NCBI GenBank assembly: GCA_016194445.1
Contig: JACQBP010000045.1
Coordinates: forward strand, 1 to 44,847
DNA: 44,847 bases
Direction: 5' to 3'
DNA from: Candidatus Liptonbacteria bacterium
GTDB taxonomy: Bacteria > Patescibacteriota > Minisyncoccia > UBA6257 > 2-01-FULL-56-20
Part shown: positions 1-6,920 of the stretch, in pieces
Layout: every line of letters starts with the position of its first letter
Position numbering within the stretch: position 1 is the stretch's first letter
Position numbers and translations under genes: made by a program
The notes under the pieces: generated by a model
The model's database searches: none
What the model was told of the DNA's origin: nothing
What the model saw: the letters and a program-made list of their open reading frames with translations, nothing else

Positions 1-99
1 AAAAAGTTTATCGAGCTCGCCGATCTGGTCACGGAAATGAAAGAAATAAAACACCCCTACATGAAAGGCATCAAAGCCAAAAAAGGTTTAGAATACTGA
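1..99 (+). CDS. C-terminal fragment of an unidentified protein
   Basis: An open frame enters from the left edge and ends at TGA 97-99, giving 32 residues that are rich in Lys and Glu and end in KKGLEY. The piece is too short to assign to a family. It reads in the same direction as the membrane protein 45 nt downstream, so the two may be co-transcribed. In related genomes S-component genes can sit next to a user of the imported cofactor, but nothing in this fragment shows that here. Confidence 0.6.
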   Translation, partial: KKFIELADLVTEMKEIKHPYMKGIKAKKGLEY

Positions 100-143
100 A
101 AACAATTATTCTAATTTCTAAATAACCTAATTATTCTAAAAAT

Positions 144-695
144 ATGGCTAAGCTTTTTCAAAAACTCGGCGGGCTAAAATATCTCATCGCCCTGGCAGCC
201 GGTATCAGCCTGCGCTTCATTCCTTTTCGCGCTCCCAATATTGAACCGGTGATGGCCACCACCATGCCCTTGGCCAAAAAATACGGGCGCTTGAGCGGTT
301 TCCTATTTGCGTTCTTGAGCATGGTCCTCTACGACCTCATCGACGGCAAAGTCGGCGCCTGGACTTGGGTGACCGCCGTCGTTTATGGCGCAATCGGCAT
401 CGCCGCGGCCTATTACTTCAAAAACAAATCCAACCGCCCGCTCAATTATCTAAAATTTTCCATCGTGAGCACCCTCGCCTTCGATGCTTTAACTGGTCTC
501 ACGATCGGCCCGCTTTTCTTCCATCAAGCCTTTACCGTCGCGCTCGTCGGCCAAATCCCCTTCACTTTAATCCACTTAGCCGGCAATTCCGTCCTAGCGC
601 TAGCCGTAAGCCCACTTATCTATCGCTGGCTCGTTTTAAACCCCAAACTTGAAACTCAAAACTCTAAAAACTATTTAGCCGTAGATCAACTCTAA
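144..695 (+). CDS. ECF-transporter S-component-like membrane protein (DUF6580-like)
   Basis: A 183-residue integral membrane protein with about five or six hydrophobic segments (roughly 12-30, 46-65, 72-92, 105-125 and 132-158). The short N-terminus carries RFIPFRAPNIEPVMA, which resembles the entry motif of small substrate-binding (S) subunits of energy-coupling-factor vitamin transporters and of DUF6580 proteins. Such proteins bind a vitamin or cofactor and dock on a shared EcfT/EcfA module, and none of those partners is in this window. The ATG at 144 follows an A/T-rich leader without a Shine-Dalgarno sequence. The gene ends at a bidirectional terminator that it shares with the convergent dockerin gene. 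The substrate cannot be read from sequence. Confidence 0.6.
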   Translation: MAKLFQKLGGLKYLIALAAGISLRFIPFRAPNIEPVMATTMPLAKKYGRLSGFLFAFLSMVLYDLIDGKVGAWTWVTAVVYGAIGIAAAYYFKNKSNRPLNYLKFSIVSTLAFDALTGLTIGPLFFHQAFTVALVGQIPFTLIHLAGNSVLALAVSPLIYRWLVLNPKLETQNSKNYLAVDQL

Positions 696-703
696 AATAT
701 TAG

Positions 704-743
704 CAAAATAAAGCCCGCGATATGTCTTGCGGGCTTTATTTTG
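704..743. terminator. Bidirectional Rho-independent terminator
   Basis: AAAATAAAGCCCGC and its complement GCGGGCTTTATTTT surround a short loop. The hairpin has A/T tracts on both sides and can therefore end both the 183-aa gene and the convergent dockerin gene. Confidence 0.9.
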
Positions 744-749
744 ATTTCT

Positions 750-1754
750 CTATGAGGCCGGAGGTGGATCAGAAACTGGCGGTGGAGTTGGGTCTGTCGG
801 CGGCGGAGTCGGATCGGCTGGGGGCGGAGTGGTATCGGATGGAGGTGGAGTCGGCTCGGTTGAAGTTGGAGTAGGATCAACCACAGGCATAGTCGAAGTC
901 GAATCCGGAACAGTAGAAGTAGAATCCACCGGAGTCTCATTGGTCGTTGAAGTTGAAGTAGAGCTTTCGGTCTGATCTGGAACCGCTTCACTTCCTGCGC
1001 CGGCTTCTCCCTCTAAACCGGTATCACCCTCCGGCGAAACCGCATCCAGAATACTCGCCCCTAAATTAGCCGGCTCGGAAGGAGGCGGCTCGCTCTCGCA
1101 AGTCGGCGCTGGAGCTTGACCCCCTAGATAATCAGATAAAGCTATCTGGTCAAAGACATCCGAAACGCCATCACCGTTCAAGTCAGTTTTCACTCCCGTC
1201 GGGATCGAGCCCCCGCTGAAGAGATAGTTTATCAAAACCGTCACGTCTGGCATATTTATCACCCCGTCAGCATTGATGTCGCCGCAGAGCAAGAAAAACT
1301 GATCGCAGGTTGAAACCGTTTCCGAAGTATTAATCTCTTCAATTAAGTTATGATAATAGGCCAGCGTGTCGCTTACTTGCGGATCAGCGAGCAATGCCGC
1401 ATCCGCTTGGGCCGCCAACTGTGAAAGAGTGGTGCTATCTCCGCCTCCCACAATCGCTTCTCCGGAACCGAAATAAGCGATATCAAATTTCAAAGCCAAA
1501 AGCTGTTTTTTAAGCTTATTGGCTAAAACATTATTCGGCAGATTAAAAACCGCGTCCGCTTCCGCGTTATTTGCCACCGTTGTATCCCCTACTGTTTGCG
1601 GGAAAATTCTTTGGCTAGGATGATTCTTCCAGTATCCCATTGAGCGGATTTCATAAGTTAAGCAGGGCTTTCTCTCGATCGTGGCCGTCACATTCACAAT
1701 ATGCGCCTCAAAAGCCGCAAGCGGCACCACGAGCGTAATTAAAACGAAAAACAA
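750..1754 (-). CDS. Secreted protein with a dockerin type I domain and Pro/Thr-rich tail
   Basis: A protein of about 334 residues with three parts. The N-terminus is a hydrophobic stretch followed by AFEAHIVNVTATIE, an exported N-terminus common in CPR surface proteins. The middle (about residues 156-215) holds two calcium-loop repeats, GDINADGVINMPD and TDLNGDGVSDVFD, typical of dockerin type I. The last 115 or so residues are Ser, Thr and Pro with PTPPPSDPT-like repeats, a probable cell-wall spacer. The likely start is TTG at 1752-1754, because a stop lies six codons upstream. That leaves a signal peptide lacking the usual basic n-region. No cohesin partner is in the window. A role in surface attachment is inferred. 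Confidence 0.75.
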   Translation of the reverse strand: MFFVLITLVVPLAAFEAHIVNVTATIERKPCLTYEIRSMGYWKNHPSQRIFPQTVGDTTVANNAEADAVFNLPNNVLANKLKKQLLALKFDIAYFGSGEAIVGGGDSTTLSQLAAQADAALLADPQVSDTLAYYHNLIEEINTSETVSTCDQFFLLCGDINADGVINMPDVTVLINYLFSGGSIPTGVKTDLNGDGVSDVFDQIALSDYLGGQAPAPTCESEPPPSEPANLGASILDAVSPEGDTGLEGEAGAGSEAVPDQTESSTSTSTTNETPVDSTSTVPDSTSTMPVVDPTPTSTEPTPPPSDTTPPPADPTPPPTDPTPPPVSDPPPAS

Positions 1755-2216
1755 ACCAATTCTCGAAATTAAAAGCAGTTTAAAAATATAACCTAAAGTT
1801 AATTTAAATTCCCCGATAGCGTTAAAAATTTTCTCCCCAAAATTTTGCTTCTGTCCTAAGCGAAGCCGAAGGGCTTGCCCTAAAATCGCCGTCTCCGTTA
1901 AAACCCCCTTCTTTATTCGATAATCCTTTTTACACCTATTTCATTTGGAGGTATGTTATACTTTAGCCATATAAGGTGTCAGTAGGGAAACTAGGGTAAA
2001 AATCTTCAATTCCTGTGGATAAGTTTTGGATAAGTCAAAAAGGCCGAAAAAAATCCGGGCATGGACGCTAAATCGGGGAAACTGCCTGAAAAATCAAGCA
2101 AAGATTTAGCGTCCGTGCCCGGATTCTTGAAAAGTCTCAGCTATTCTATTGTCGCTAGACTCTAAAACAATTATCCTTAAATTGTCAATGGTTTCCAAAA
2201 ATTCATCTAGCACCTA
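1755..2216. other. Intergenic region upstream of the permease gene, with a possible promoter
   Basis: About 460 nt without a convincing gene. A plus-strand promoter may lie at 1929-1957 (TTTACA, 17 nt, TATGTT), pointing to the permease at 2217. The rest is A/T-rich, apart from the long hairpin at 2052-2125 that is listed separately. Confidence 0.4.
2052..2125. repeat. 23-bp inverted repeat forming a long hairpin
   Basis: Arms at 2052-2074 and 2103-2125 are complementary over 23 positions with one G-T wobble, around a 28-nt loop. It lies about 90 nt before the permease start and would be in its leader if transcription begins near 1965. No T-run follows on either strand, so it is not a standard terminator. 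Confidence 0.8.
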
Positions 2217-3272
2217 ATGGACCGTCAAAATCTACAAGTTTATTTTTTCCTAGGACTTATCTTCGTCGCCCTCGTTATTGTTTTCTTTATGTTCCTGCCC
2301 TTCCTAGGATCAGTCGTCCTCGCTACTACCTTTGCTGTTCTCTTCGAACCCGTCTACGAAAAAATTTTAAAACTATCTCGAAACCAAAGAAGTGTCGCCT
2401 CCCTCGCCACCATTCTTACCATTCTCATTATTGTTTTTGTTCCCTTAACTCTGATTGGTATTAAAGTCTTTGGCGAAGCTCAAGATCTTTATCTTAGAAT
2501 CACCCAACCCAACACCGCTATTAACCCGGTCACCAAAATCGAAAACACCTTAGAACATAACCTCAAAATTTTCTTTCCCAAGTTGTCTGTTTCTCTTAAT
2601 CTTAATGATAGTATCAAGAGCTTTTTCAAGTGGTTCACCCAAAATTTAGGACCCATCTTCTCCGGTTTAGCCAACATTTTAACAAGCTTCCTGCTTAGTC
2701 TTTTGGCTATTTACTACATTTTTAAGGACGGCGCGCGGCTCAAAAAAGCCGTCTTCAGAGTTAGTCCTCTGCCGGAAAAATACAATGTCGAAATACTAGA
2801 GAAGGTTAAATCCTCTATCAGTTCAGTTATTAAAGGCAATCTTATCGTCGCGATGAGCCAAGGTATCGTGGCCGGCATCGGCTTTACCATCTTTGGCGTG
2901 CCCAACGCCGCCCTCTGGGGTTTTGTTACAGTCGTTGCCGCCCTCGTTCCAATCGTCGGCACCTCTCTTGTCCTTGCCCCAGTTATTATTTACCTCTTTC
3001 TTTTTGACACCCTGTTCTCCGCGATTGGTCTTCTCGCCTGGAGCATGCTCGCGGTCGGTTTAATCGACAACCTCCTCGGACCAAAGCTTATTCAAAAAAA
3101 GATCCAAGTTCACAATTTCCTGATCCTCTTAAGTGTTTTGGGCGGTATCAGTCTTTTTGGACCGATCGGCTTTCTTTTAGGTCCGTTCTTGCTAGCTTTC
3201 CTCTCTGCCCTGCTTCAAATCTACCCCTCCCTCATTCTCCGAAAAAAAGAAGTGGTCGAAATGATCGAGTAG
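2217..3272 (+). CDS. AI-2E family transporter (PerM/YdiK-type permease)
   Basis: A 351-residue polytopic membrane protein of the AI-2E/UPF0118 family. Two to three helices lie in residues 8-82, followed by a hydrophilic segment (about 83-145). A second membrane block runs from about 147 to 340 and includes the GIGFTIFGVPNAALWG and IVGTSLVLAP stretches typical of the family. Members export small molecules or act in sodium-dependent export, and the quorum-signal role was shown for only a few, so the substrate here is unknown. The ATG at 2217 has no Shine-Dalgarno sequence. The gene stands alone between a long leader hairpin and a stop-codon-overlapping hairpin. Confidence 0.85.
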   Translation: MDRQNLQVYFFLGLIFVALVIVFFMFLPFLGSVVLATTFAVLFEPVYEKILKLSRNQRSVASLATILTILIIVFVPLTLIGIKVFGEAQDLYLRITQPNTAINPVTKIENTLEHNLKIFFPKLSVSLNLNDSIKSFFKWFTQNLGPIFSGLANILTSFLLSLLAIYYIFKDGARLKKAVFRVSPLPEKYNVEILEKVKSSISSVIKGNLIVAMSQGIVAGIGFTIFGVPNAALWGFVTVVAALVPIVGTSLVLAPVIIYLFLFDTLFSAIGLLAWSMLAVGLIDNLLGPKLIQKKIQVHNFLILLSVLGGISLFGPIGFLLGPFLLAFLSALLQIYPSLILRKKEVVEMIE

Positions 3273-3313
3273 CCTTAAAACTACTAACCTTTAAGTGATA
3301 GTGGCTACTATAC
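3265..3313. terminator. Hairpin between the permease and efp genes
   Basis: CGAGTAGCC near 3265 pairs with GGCTACT and CTCG near 3303-3316, with an inner CTTAAA/TTTAAG stem. The left arm includes the stop codon of the permease. The genes converge here, so it may serve both strands, but the T-run is weak. Confidence 0.5.
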
Positions 3314-3320
3314 TCGAGTC

Positions 3321-3887
3321 TTATTGAACTCTTTCTACGTACTCGCCAGTTTCTGTATTCACCTTCACAACATCCCCTTCGTCCACAAAAAGCGGCACTG
3401 AAATTTTGGCTCCCGTTTCAAGCGTTACCACCTTCGTTCCCCCTTGCGCCGTGTTGCCTCTAATCGCCGGCGGGGCTTCGGTAACTTTCAGTTCCATTTT
3501 AACTGGTAACGTCACCCCAATTACTTTTTCATTGAAAACTAGAGTCGTCACTTGCGTACTCTGCTTCAAAAACTGTCCCGCCTCGCCCACTAATTCTTCC
3601 TTCAAAGAAAATCTATTTCCCGGTTTTCCGATCTCGTGAAACCAACACTCGCCTTTGGCTTTATAAATAAAGTTAGCTTCCTTTTTCTCCATGTCGGCCT
3701 CGTCGAAGTTATCGCTCGGCTGAAAATTTCGATCGAAAACCTTGCCAGTCATCAAGTTTCGAATCTTAGTCTGCACCACCGCCTTCCTCTGTTGCATGCG
3801 CAAAAAATGCGCCTCCAAAACCTCGTACGGCTCGCCGTTCATCACAAAAAACACTCCTTTTCTTAAATCAGTGTAAGATAAAGACAT
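3321..3887 (-). CDS. efp: Elongation factor P
   Basis: 188 residues, the normal length for EF-P, with the three-domain pattern: an N-terminal KOW-like domain (1-64), an OB domain from about 65, and a C-terminal OB domain ending GEYVERVQ. EF-P enters the ribosomal E site and rescues stalls at polyproline. The tip loop reads RMQQRKA. By alignment with E. coli KPGKGQA, the position of the modified lysine 34 is a glutamine (Gln33) next to Arg34, so lysine β-lysylation is not expected. No EpmA, EpmB or EarP gene is in the window. The gene has its own promoter and a hairpin in its leader, but no Shine-Dalgarno sequence. Confidence 0.95.
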   Translation of the reverse strand: MSLSYTDLRKGVFFVMNGEPYEVLEAHFLRMQQRKAVVQTKIRNLMTGKVFDRNFQPSDNFDEADMEKKEANFIYKAKGECWFHEIGKPGNRFSLKEELVGEAGQFLKQSTQVTTLVFNEKVIGVTLPVKMELKVTEAPPAIRGNTAQGGTKVVTLETGAKISVPLFVDEGDVVKVNTETGEYVERVQ

Positions 3888-3908
3888 AAGGGCACACTTA
3901 TCCCGAGC

Positions 3909-3927
3909 GAGTCCCGCTAAGCGGGAC
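3909..3927. repeat. Leader hairpin in front of efp
   Basis: GTCCCGC and GCGGGAC form a tight hairpin about 20-40 nt upstream of the efp start. The surrounding GAGCGAG and GACGAGG words resemble the middle hairpin of the structured repeat family found elsewhere in the window, so it may be a truncated relative. Confidence 0.5.
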
Positions 3928-3957
3928 GACGAGGGGGATACAATTGATTTGATACTG

Positions 3958-3985
3958 ATTTTAGCAGAAAATCAATAGAAATCAA
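3958..3985 (-). promoter_or_regulatory. Promoter of efp
   Basis: On the minus strand TTGATT (3980-3985) and TAAAAT (3958-3963) are 16 nt apart, giving a start near 3951 and a leader of about 64 nt. Confidence 0.6.
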
Positions 3986-3994
3986 CTCATAGTA

Positions 3995-4139
3995 AACAAA
4001 ATCGGCGGGGAACATTTCTGCTCCACCGCCGAATGTCGCTAAGGGATTTCTTTTAGCGCTCCCCGCTCTTGGGGCATGGCCGGCATCATCCCTGATTGGC
4101 CTGGCGCGACGTTTGGACGCCAATCTCGCCTTTCCGTGA
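3995..4139 (-). ncRNA. Small structured RNA candidate with its own promoter and terminator
   Basis: A minus-strand transcript of about 145 nt is bracketed by a consensus promoter and a terminator hairpin (ATCGGCGG/CCGCCGAAT, followed by TTTTGTTT on the minus strand). Inside, several stems can be drawn: GATTGGC/GCCAATC, AGGGAT/ATCCCT, GCCCC/GGGG and CGCTAA/TTAGCG. Strong promoter, short length and stable fold suggest a housekeeping RNA, such as a 4.5S or 6S RNA. I could not find the SRP apical motif (GGAAG with AGCAG) or a clear 6S bubble, so the class is open. efp downstream has a separate promoter. A minus-strand ORF across this region has no support. Confidence 0.6.
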
Positions 4140-4145
4140 AACCAA

Positions 4146-4173
4146 ATTATAAACCTCAAAACCAAACTGTCAA
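4146..4173 (-). promoter_or_regulatory. Consensus sigma-70-type promoter of the small RNA
   Basis: Perfect TTGACA (4168-4173) and TATAAT (4146-4151) on the minus strand, 16 nt apart. This is the only promoter noticed in the window with both hexamers perfect. Confidence 0.85.
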
Positions 4174-4178
4174 CAAAC

Positions 4179-4210
4179 TAAAAACCCCCGTTTTAATGCG
4201 GGGGTTTTAG
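4179..4210. terminator. Terminator after khpA
   Basis: AAAACCCCCG and CGGGGGTTTT form a GC-rich hairpin with A/T tracts on both sides, just downstream of the khpA stop on the minus strand. Confidence 0.85.
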
Positions 4211-4230
4211 CTATTTAAGTTTCTTATATT

Positions 4231-4530
4231 TTAGAAACTCCCTGAATCGCCTTCCATGGGTTTCCTTTGTCTTGAACCGCCCTCCGGCTCTTCAATTTTC
4301 AAATTAACCCGGGCGTTGTTTTTGATCCCCACGATGCGGAGCAATGAACGGATCGCCTTCGCGGTCGCGCCTTGGCGTCCAACCACCTGTCCCATATCTA
4401 ATGCGTTTACCCGAAGCGAAAGTAGCACTCCCATTTCATCCACTTTGCGAACCACCTTCACGTCATCGGGATGATCAACTAAGGACTTTACTAAGAATTC
4501 CAGGAAATCCTGATCAGCAGTATTAGTCAT
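4231..4530 (-). CDS. khpA: KH-domain RNA-binding protein KhpA
   Basis: A 99-residue protein that is mostly one KH domain. The RNA-contacting GxxG loop is GRQG, inside MGQVVGRQGATAKAIR, and a basic Gly/Arg tail follows. KhpA proteins bind RNA, often with KhpB, and affect cell elongation and sRNA networks. I place the start at ATG 4530. A TTG three codons upstream is also open but has no ribosome-binding site. It lies directly downstream of rpsP on the same strand, the usual rpsP-khpA pairing, and ends at a strong terminator. Confidence 0.85.
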   Translation of the reverse strand: MTNTADQDFLEFLVKSLVDHPDDVKVVRKVDEMGVLLSLRVNALDMGQVVGRQGATAKAIRSLLRIVGIKNNARVNLKIEEPEGGSRQRKPMEGDSGSF

Positions 4531-4624
4531 TATTTTCAATTCTGATTTTCATTTCGACCTTTTCATCAAGACGTAAGTCTTCGCAGTTTAAAAGCTGACT
4601 TTCGAAATCATGTTTCTTTTCTGC

Positions 4625-4942
4625 CTAAGCGCCCACCGCCGCGCTCGCCGCCGGAGCCGTCTTATCGCTACTCTCTTTCTTGCTCATTTTAACCGCCGCT
4701 TTTTTCCCCGTTATCACGCCTCCCTGAATCAATAGGTTGTGGACGGTAACGGTGGGCTGCGCCCCGACCCCTAACCAATGTTTCACTCTTTCCTTTTTAA
4801 CGCTCACTGCCTTAGTAAAAGAGTTGTAAGAACCCAAATCCTCAACTGGCGGGCCTCCCAATTTTGACCGCTTCAAAGCCACAACTAGCCGGTAGCTCGG
4901 TTGATGTTTCTTCCCGATCCTCTGTAATTTTATGGCTAACAT
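4625..4942 (-). CDS. rpsP: Ribosomal protein bS16
   Basis: 105 residues. The first 80 match the bS16 fold, with IKLQRIGKKHQPSYRLVV, DLGSYNSF and KKERVKHWLGVGAQPTVTVHNLL. It belongs to the 30S body and is needed for assembly. A 25-residue Lys/Ser/Ala tail extends past the core, a common extension. khpA follows about 95 nt downstream on the same strand. The ATG at 4942 has no Shine-Dalgarno sequence. No rimM or trmD is present, so the classical operon is not conserved here. Confidence 0.95.
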   Translation of the reverse strand: MLAIKLQRIGKKHQPSYRLVVALKRSKLGGPPVEDLGSYNSFTKAVSVKKERVKHWLGVGAQPTVTVHNLLIQGGVITGKKAAVKMSKKESSDKTAPAASAAVGA

Positions 4943-5070
4943 AAAAAGTAGGTCAATAATAAAACCTTTCCGTTATAAAATCAAGGTATGATTGAAAACC
5001 TAAGTAATTGAGTGCTGTACGCGCTCGGAGGCGGTGGTGTAGGCATCTGCTGTGGCATTTGCGGTGGAGC

Positions 5071-5511
5071 TTATGGTGGTGTGAGCATAGGTGGCGGCAT
5101 TAAGCCAGCGGAATTATTTCTATTTAAAATTTCTTGCACCTTCTTAGCCACGTCCCCTAATTCTTCCGTTTTCTCAATAAAATCTTCCATCCCTAATTCT
5201 TTGCTGATGTTTTTATGATCCCCCGTCAAAGCCGGCCATGGATCTTTAAGATTGGTCAGAAAGGCAACTTTCAAATTTTTGGTTTCTGGGTTTTGTTTGA
5301 TATTTAAAGCAATGTCCGTCCCCGTCGGTCCCGGTGGCATAAAAATATCCATCAAAATTAAATCGGGCATCAACTCTTTTGATTTTTGCACGGCTTCCGC
5401 CTCATTTTTAGCCGCCTCCGTGTCAAATCCGGCCGCTCGAAGCTTAGCCGTGAAAATCTCTCGAAAATTTTCCTCGTCATCCACTATTAAAATAAGCGGC
5501 TTTTGCCTCAT
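5071..5511 (-). CDS. CheY-like response regulator receiver with a Pro-rich tail
   Basis: A single receiver domain of 146 residues. The acidic pair is Asp11/Asp12 (ILIVDDEENF), the phosphoacceptor is Asp55 (LILMDIFMP), the switch Thr is in FLTN and the conserved Lys is in FIEK. A short tail ending in MPPPMLTPP replaces an output domain. A 10-12 residue insertion sits after FLTNLKDP, at the same place as in its neighbour. It lies 8 nt downstream of the second receiver and is clearly its paralogue by tandem duplication. No histidine kinase is in the window, so the phosphate donor and output are unknown. Confidence 0.85.
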   Translation of the reverse strand: MRQKPLILIVDDEENFREIFTAKLRAAGFDTEAAKNEAEAVQKSKELMPDLILMDIFMPPGPTGTDIALNIKQNPETKNLKVAFLTNLKDPWPALTGDHKNISKELGMEDFIEKTEELGDVAKKVQEILNRNNSAGLMPPPMLTPP

Positions 5512-5519
5512 AACTGAAA

Positions 5520-5906
5520 TTAAAAAAAACTTTTAACCTTACTAGCAATCTTATCCAAATCATCCGTTTTCCTAAGATAATCATTCGCCCCGATCTCTTT
5601 CGAAAAATGCACATCCGCCTCTCGCATTTCCATCCTCGGATCGCCAAAATTAGTCAAAAAAACCACTTTGATATCTTTCGTCTTCGGATCATTCTTGAGT
5701 TTCATCACTGCCCCCGCTCCATTTAAAACCGGCATCTCCATATCCATGAGTATCAAATCCGGCTTTAACTCCCGAGCGCTCTTGTAACCTTCCTCGCCAT
5801 CCTTCGCTGTCTTGACCTGAAAACCGGCTTCCGTCAACTTAGCCGAGAATATCTCTCGAAAGTTTTCTTCGTCGTCAACAATCAAAACCAAAGGTGGATT
5901 ATTCAT
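5520..5906 (-). CDS. CheY-like response regulator receiver
   Basis: 128 residues, a stand-alone receiver domain. Asp11/Asp12 lie in LIVDDEENFREIF, the phosphoacceptor is Asp55 in LILMDMEMP, the conserved Thr is in VFLTN and the conserved Lys is in DYLRK. It has no DNA-binding or catalytic output, so it probably works by protein contact. It shares long identical stretches with the receiver just downstream, which marks a duplication. It is the first gene of the pair and starts at ATG 5906 after an A/T-rich leader. Confidence 0.88.
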   Translation of the reverse strand: MNNPPLVLIVDDEENFREIFSAKLTEAGFQVKTAKDGEEGYKSARELKPDLILMDMEMPVLNGAGAVMKLKNDPKTKDIKVVFLTNFGDPRMEMREADVHFSKEIGANDYLRKTDDLDKIASKVKSFF

Positions 5907-6026
5907 ATCTTTTATGATAATATTTTACCCGAAATTACACAAATTCGCTATCCCCATTCTTAACTCCTGTATTTAGTCCACCTAAAATCTAAAACCTATA
6001 ACCTATAACCTACAACCTAATTCATA

Positions 6027-6758
6027 ATGACCAATAAAATTATACTAGAAATCAGAGCCGGTGCTGGCGGCGACGAAGCCTCAATTTTTGCGGGCGACCT
6101 GGCCCGAATGTACCAGCGTTATGCCGGAAAACGCGGTTGGAATTTTCATATTTTAGACTCTAGTCAAAATAGTCTTGACGGCTATAAAAATCTCGTAGCC
6201 GAACTCTCGGGCGTTGGCGCGTACGATGAATTAAAACAAGAGTCCGGCGTCCACCGCGTCCAGCGTGTCCCCAAAACCGAAAAATCCGGCCGCGTCCACA
6301 CTTCGACTGCCTCCGTCGCCATTTTGCCCATCGTCGAAGCCAAAGAAGTCAATATAAAGGACAGCGACCTCGAAGTCACTTTCTCCCGCGCTGGTGGTCC
6401 CGGCGGCCAAAATGTGAACAAAGTGGAAACAGCCGTAAGAATTTTACACAAGCCCTCTGGTATCGTCGTCGCCTCCCGTGAAGAACGCTCCCAGCACGCC
6501 AATCGTGAAAAAGCCATGGAAGTTCTGCGAGCCAAGCTCTACGAAATAGAACAACAAAAAGTTTCCGGCGACATTGGCGCTTCCCGCCGCGAACAAATCG
6601 GCTCGGCTGATCGCTCCGAAAAAATCCGCACCTACAACTTTCCGGACGACCGCATCACTGATCACCGCATCGGCAAAAAATTTTCAAGAATTGAAGATAT
6701 TATGGACGGTAATATCGATCCCATAGTAAAAGCATTCCGGAAAACGCCACAGAGCTAG
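6027..6758 (+). CDS. prfA: Peptide chain release factor 1, short form without domain 1
   Basis: 243 residues against about 355 for usual RF1. It begins at the PCRF core ([20 protein letters not shown]). It keeps the codon-reading loop ([12 protein letters not shown], with PKT as the P-x-T stop-codon tripeptide) and the catalytic GGQ in [16 protein letters not shown]. It should therefore read UAA/UAG and hydrolyse peptidyl-tRNA. The N-terminal about 105 residues are missing, and the upstream 120 nt is repeat-like and non-coding in every frame, so this is not a frameshift. Its C-terminal coding segment is duplicated in diverged form 85 nt downstream. No Shine-Dalgarno sequence is present. Confidence 0.9.
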   Translation: MTNKIILEIRAGAGGDEASIFAGDLARMYQRYAGKRGWNFHILDSSQNSLDGYKNLVAELSGVGAYDELKQESGVHRVQRVPKTEKSGRVHTSTASVAILPIVEAKEVNIKDSDLEVTFSRAGGPGGQNVNKVETAVRILHKPSGIVVASREERSQHANREKAMEVLRAKLYEIEQQKVSGDIGASRREQIGSADRSEKIRTYNFPDDRITDHRIGKKFSRIEDIMDGNIDPIVKAFRKTPQS

Positions 6759-6771
6759 GAGGAAACACTTG

Positions 6772-6840
6772 CCCCGTACTAAACGAGAAATCTGAATCTA
6801 TTAATAAGCAGTTTAAATTTTTCTCGTTTTAGTATCGGGG
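6772..6840. repeat. Imperfect hairpin element after prfA
   Basis: CCCCGTACTAAACGAGAAA (6772-6790) pairs with 6820-6840, with two single-base bulges, around a 29-nt A/T-rich loop. It separates the prfA stop codon from the second copy of the prfA 3' end. No T-run follows, so termination is doubtful. Confidence 0.7.
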
Positions 6841-6842
6841 TG

Positions 6843-6911
6843 GAACCCATTATCAAAGCTTTCAAAAAATCCCCCCAAACAACCCCCTCCTCCGTACAGG
6901 TTTACTATTAA
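6843..6911 (+). pseudogene. Diverged second copy of the prfA 3' end
   Basis: The frame reads EPIIKAFKKSPQ, then ten more residues to TAA. The live gene ends [13 protein letters not shown]. Eight of the first twelve residues match and the rest are mostly conservative, while the DNA is clearly diverged. This is either the original end of the gene displaced by an insertion, or an end left by replacement with a foreign copy. Confidence 0.65.
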
Positions 6912-6920
6912 GAGTATAAT

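Noticed and set aside
692-991. 99-codon Arg/Leu/Pro-rich frame
   Set aside because: A shadow of the low-complexity Pro/Thr tail of the dockerin gene in another frame.
3995-4139. Signal recognition particle RNA
   Set aside because: The apical loop with GGAAG and the AGCAG strand opposite it were not found, so the call was left open.
3917-4165. 82-codon minus-strand open frame
   Set aside because: It lies over the promoter-driven small RNA and its terminator. The peptide is not protein-like.
5907-6026. Frameshifted N-terminus of prfA
   Set aside because: No frame upstream resembles RF1 domain 1, and the region is word repeats.
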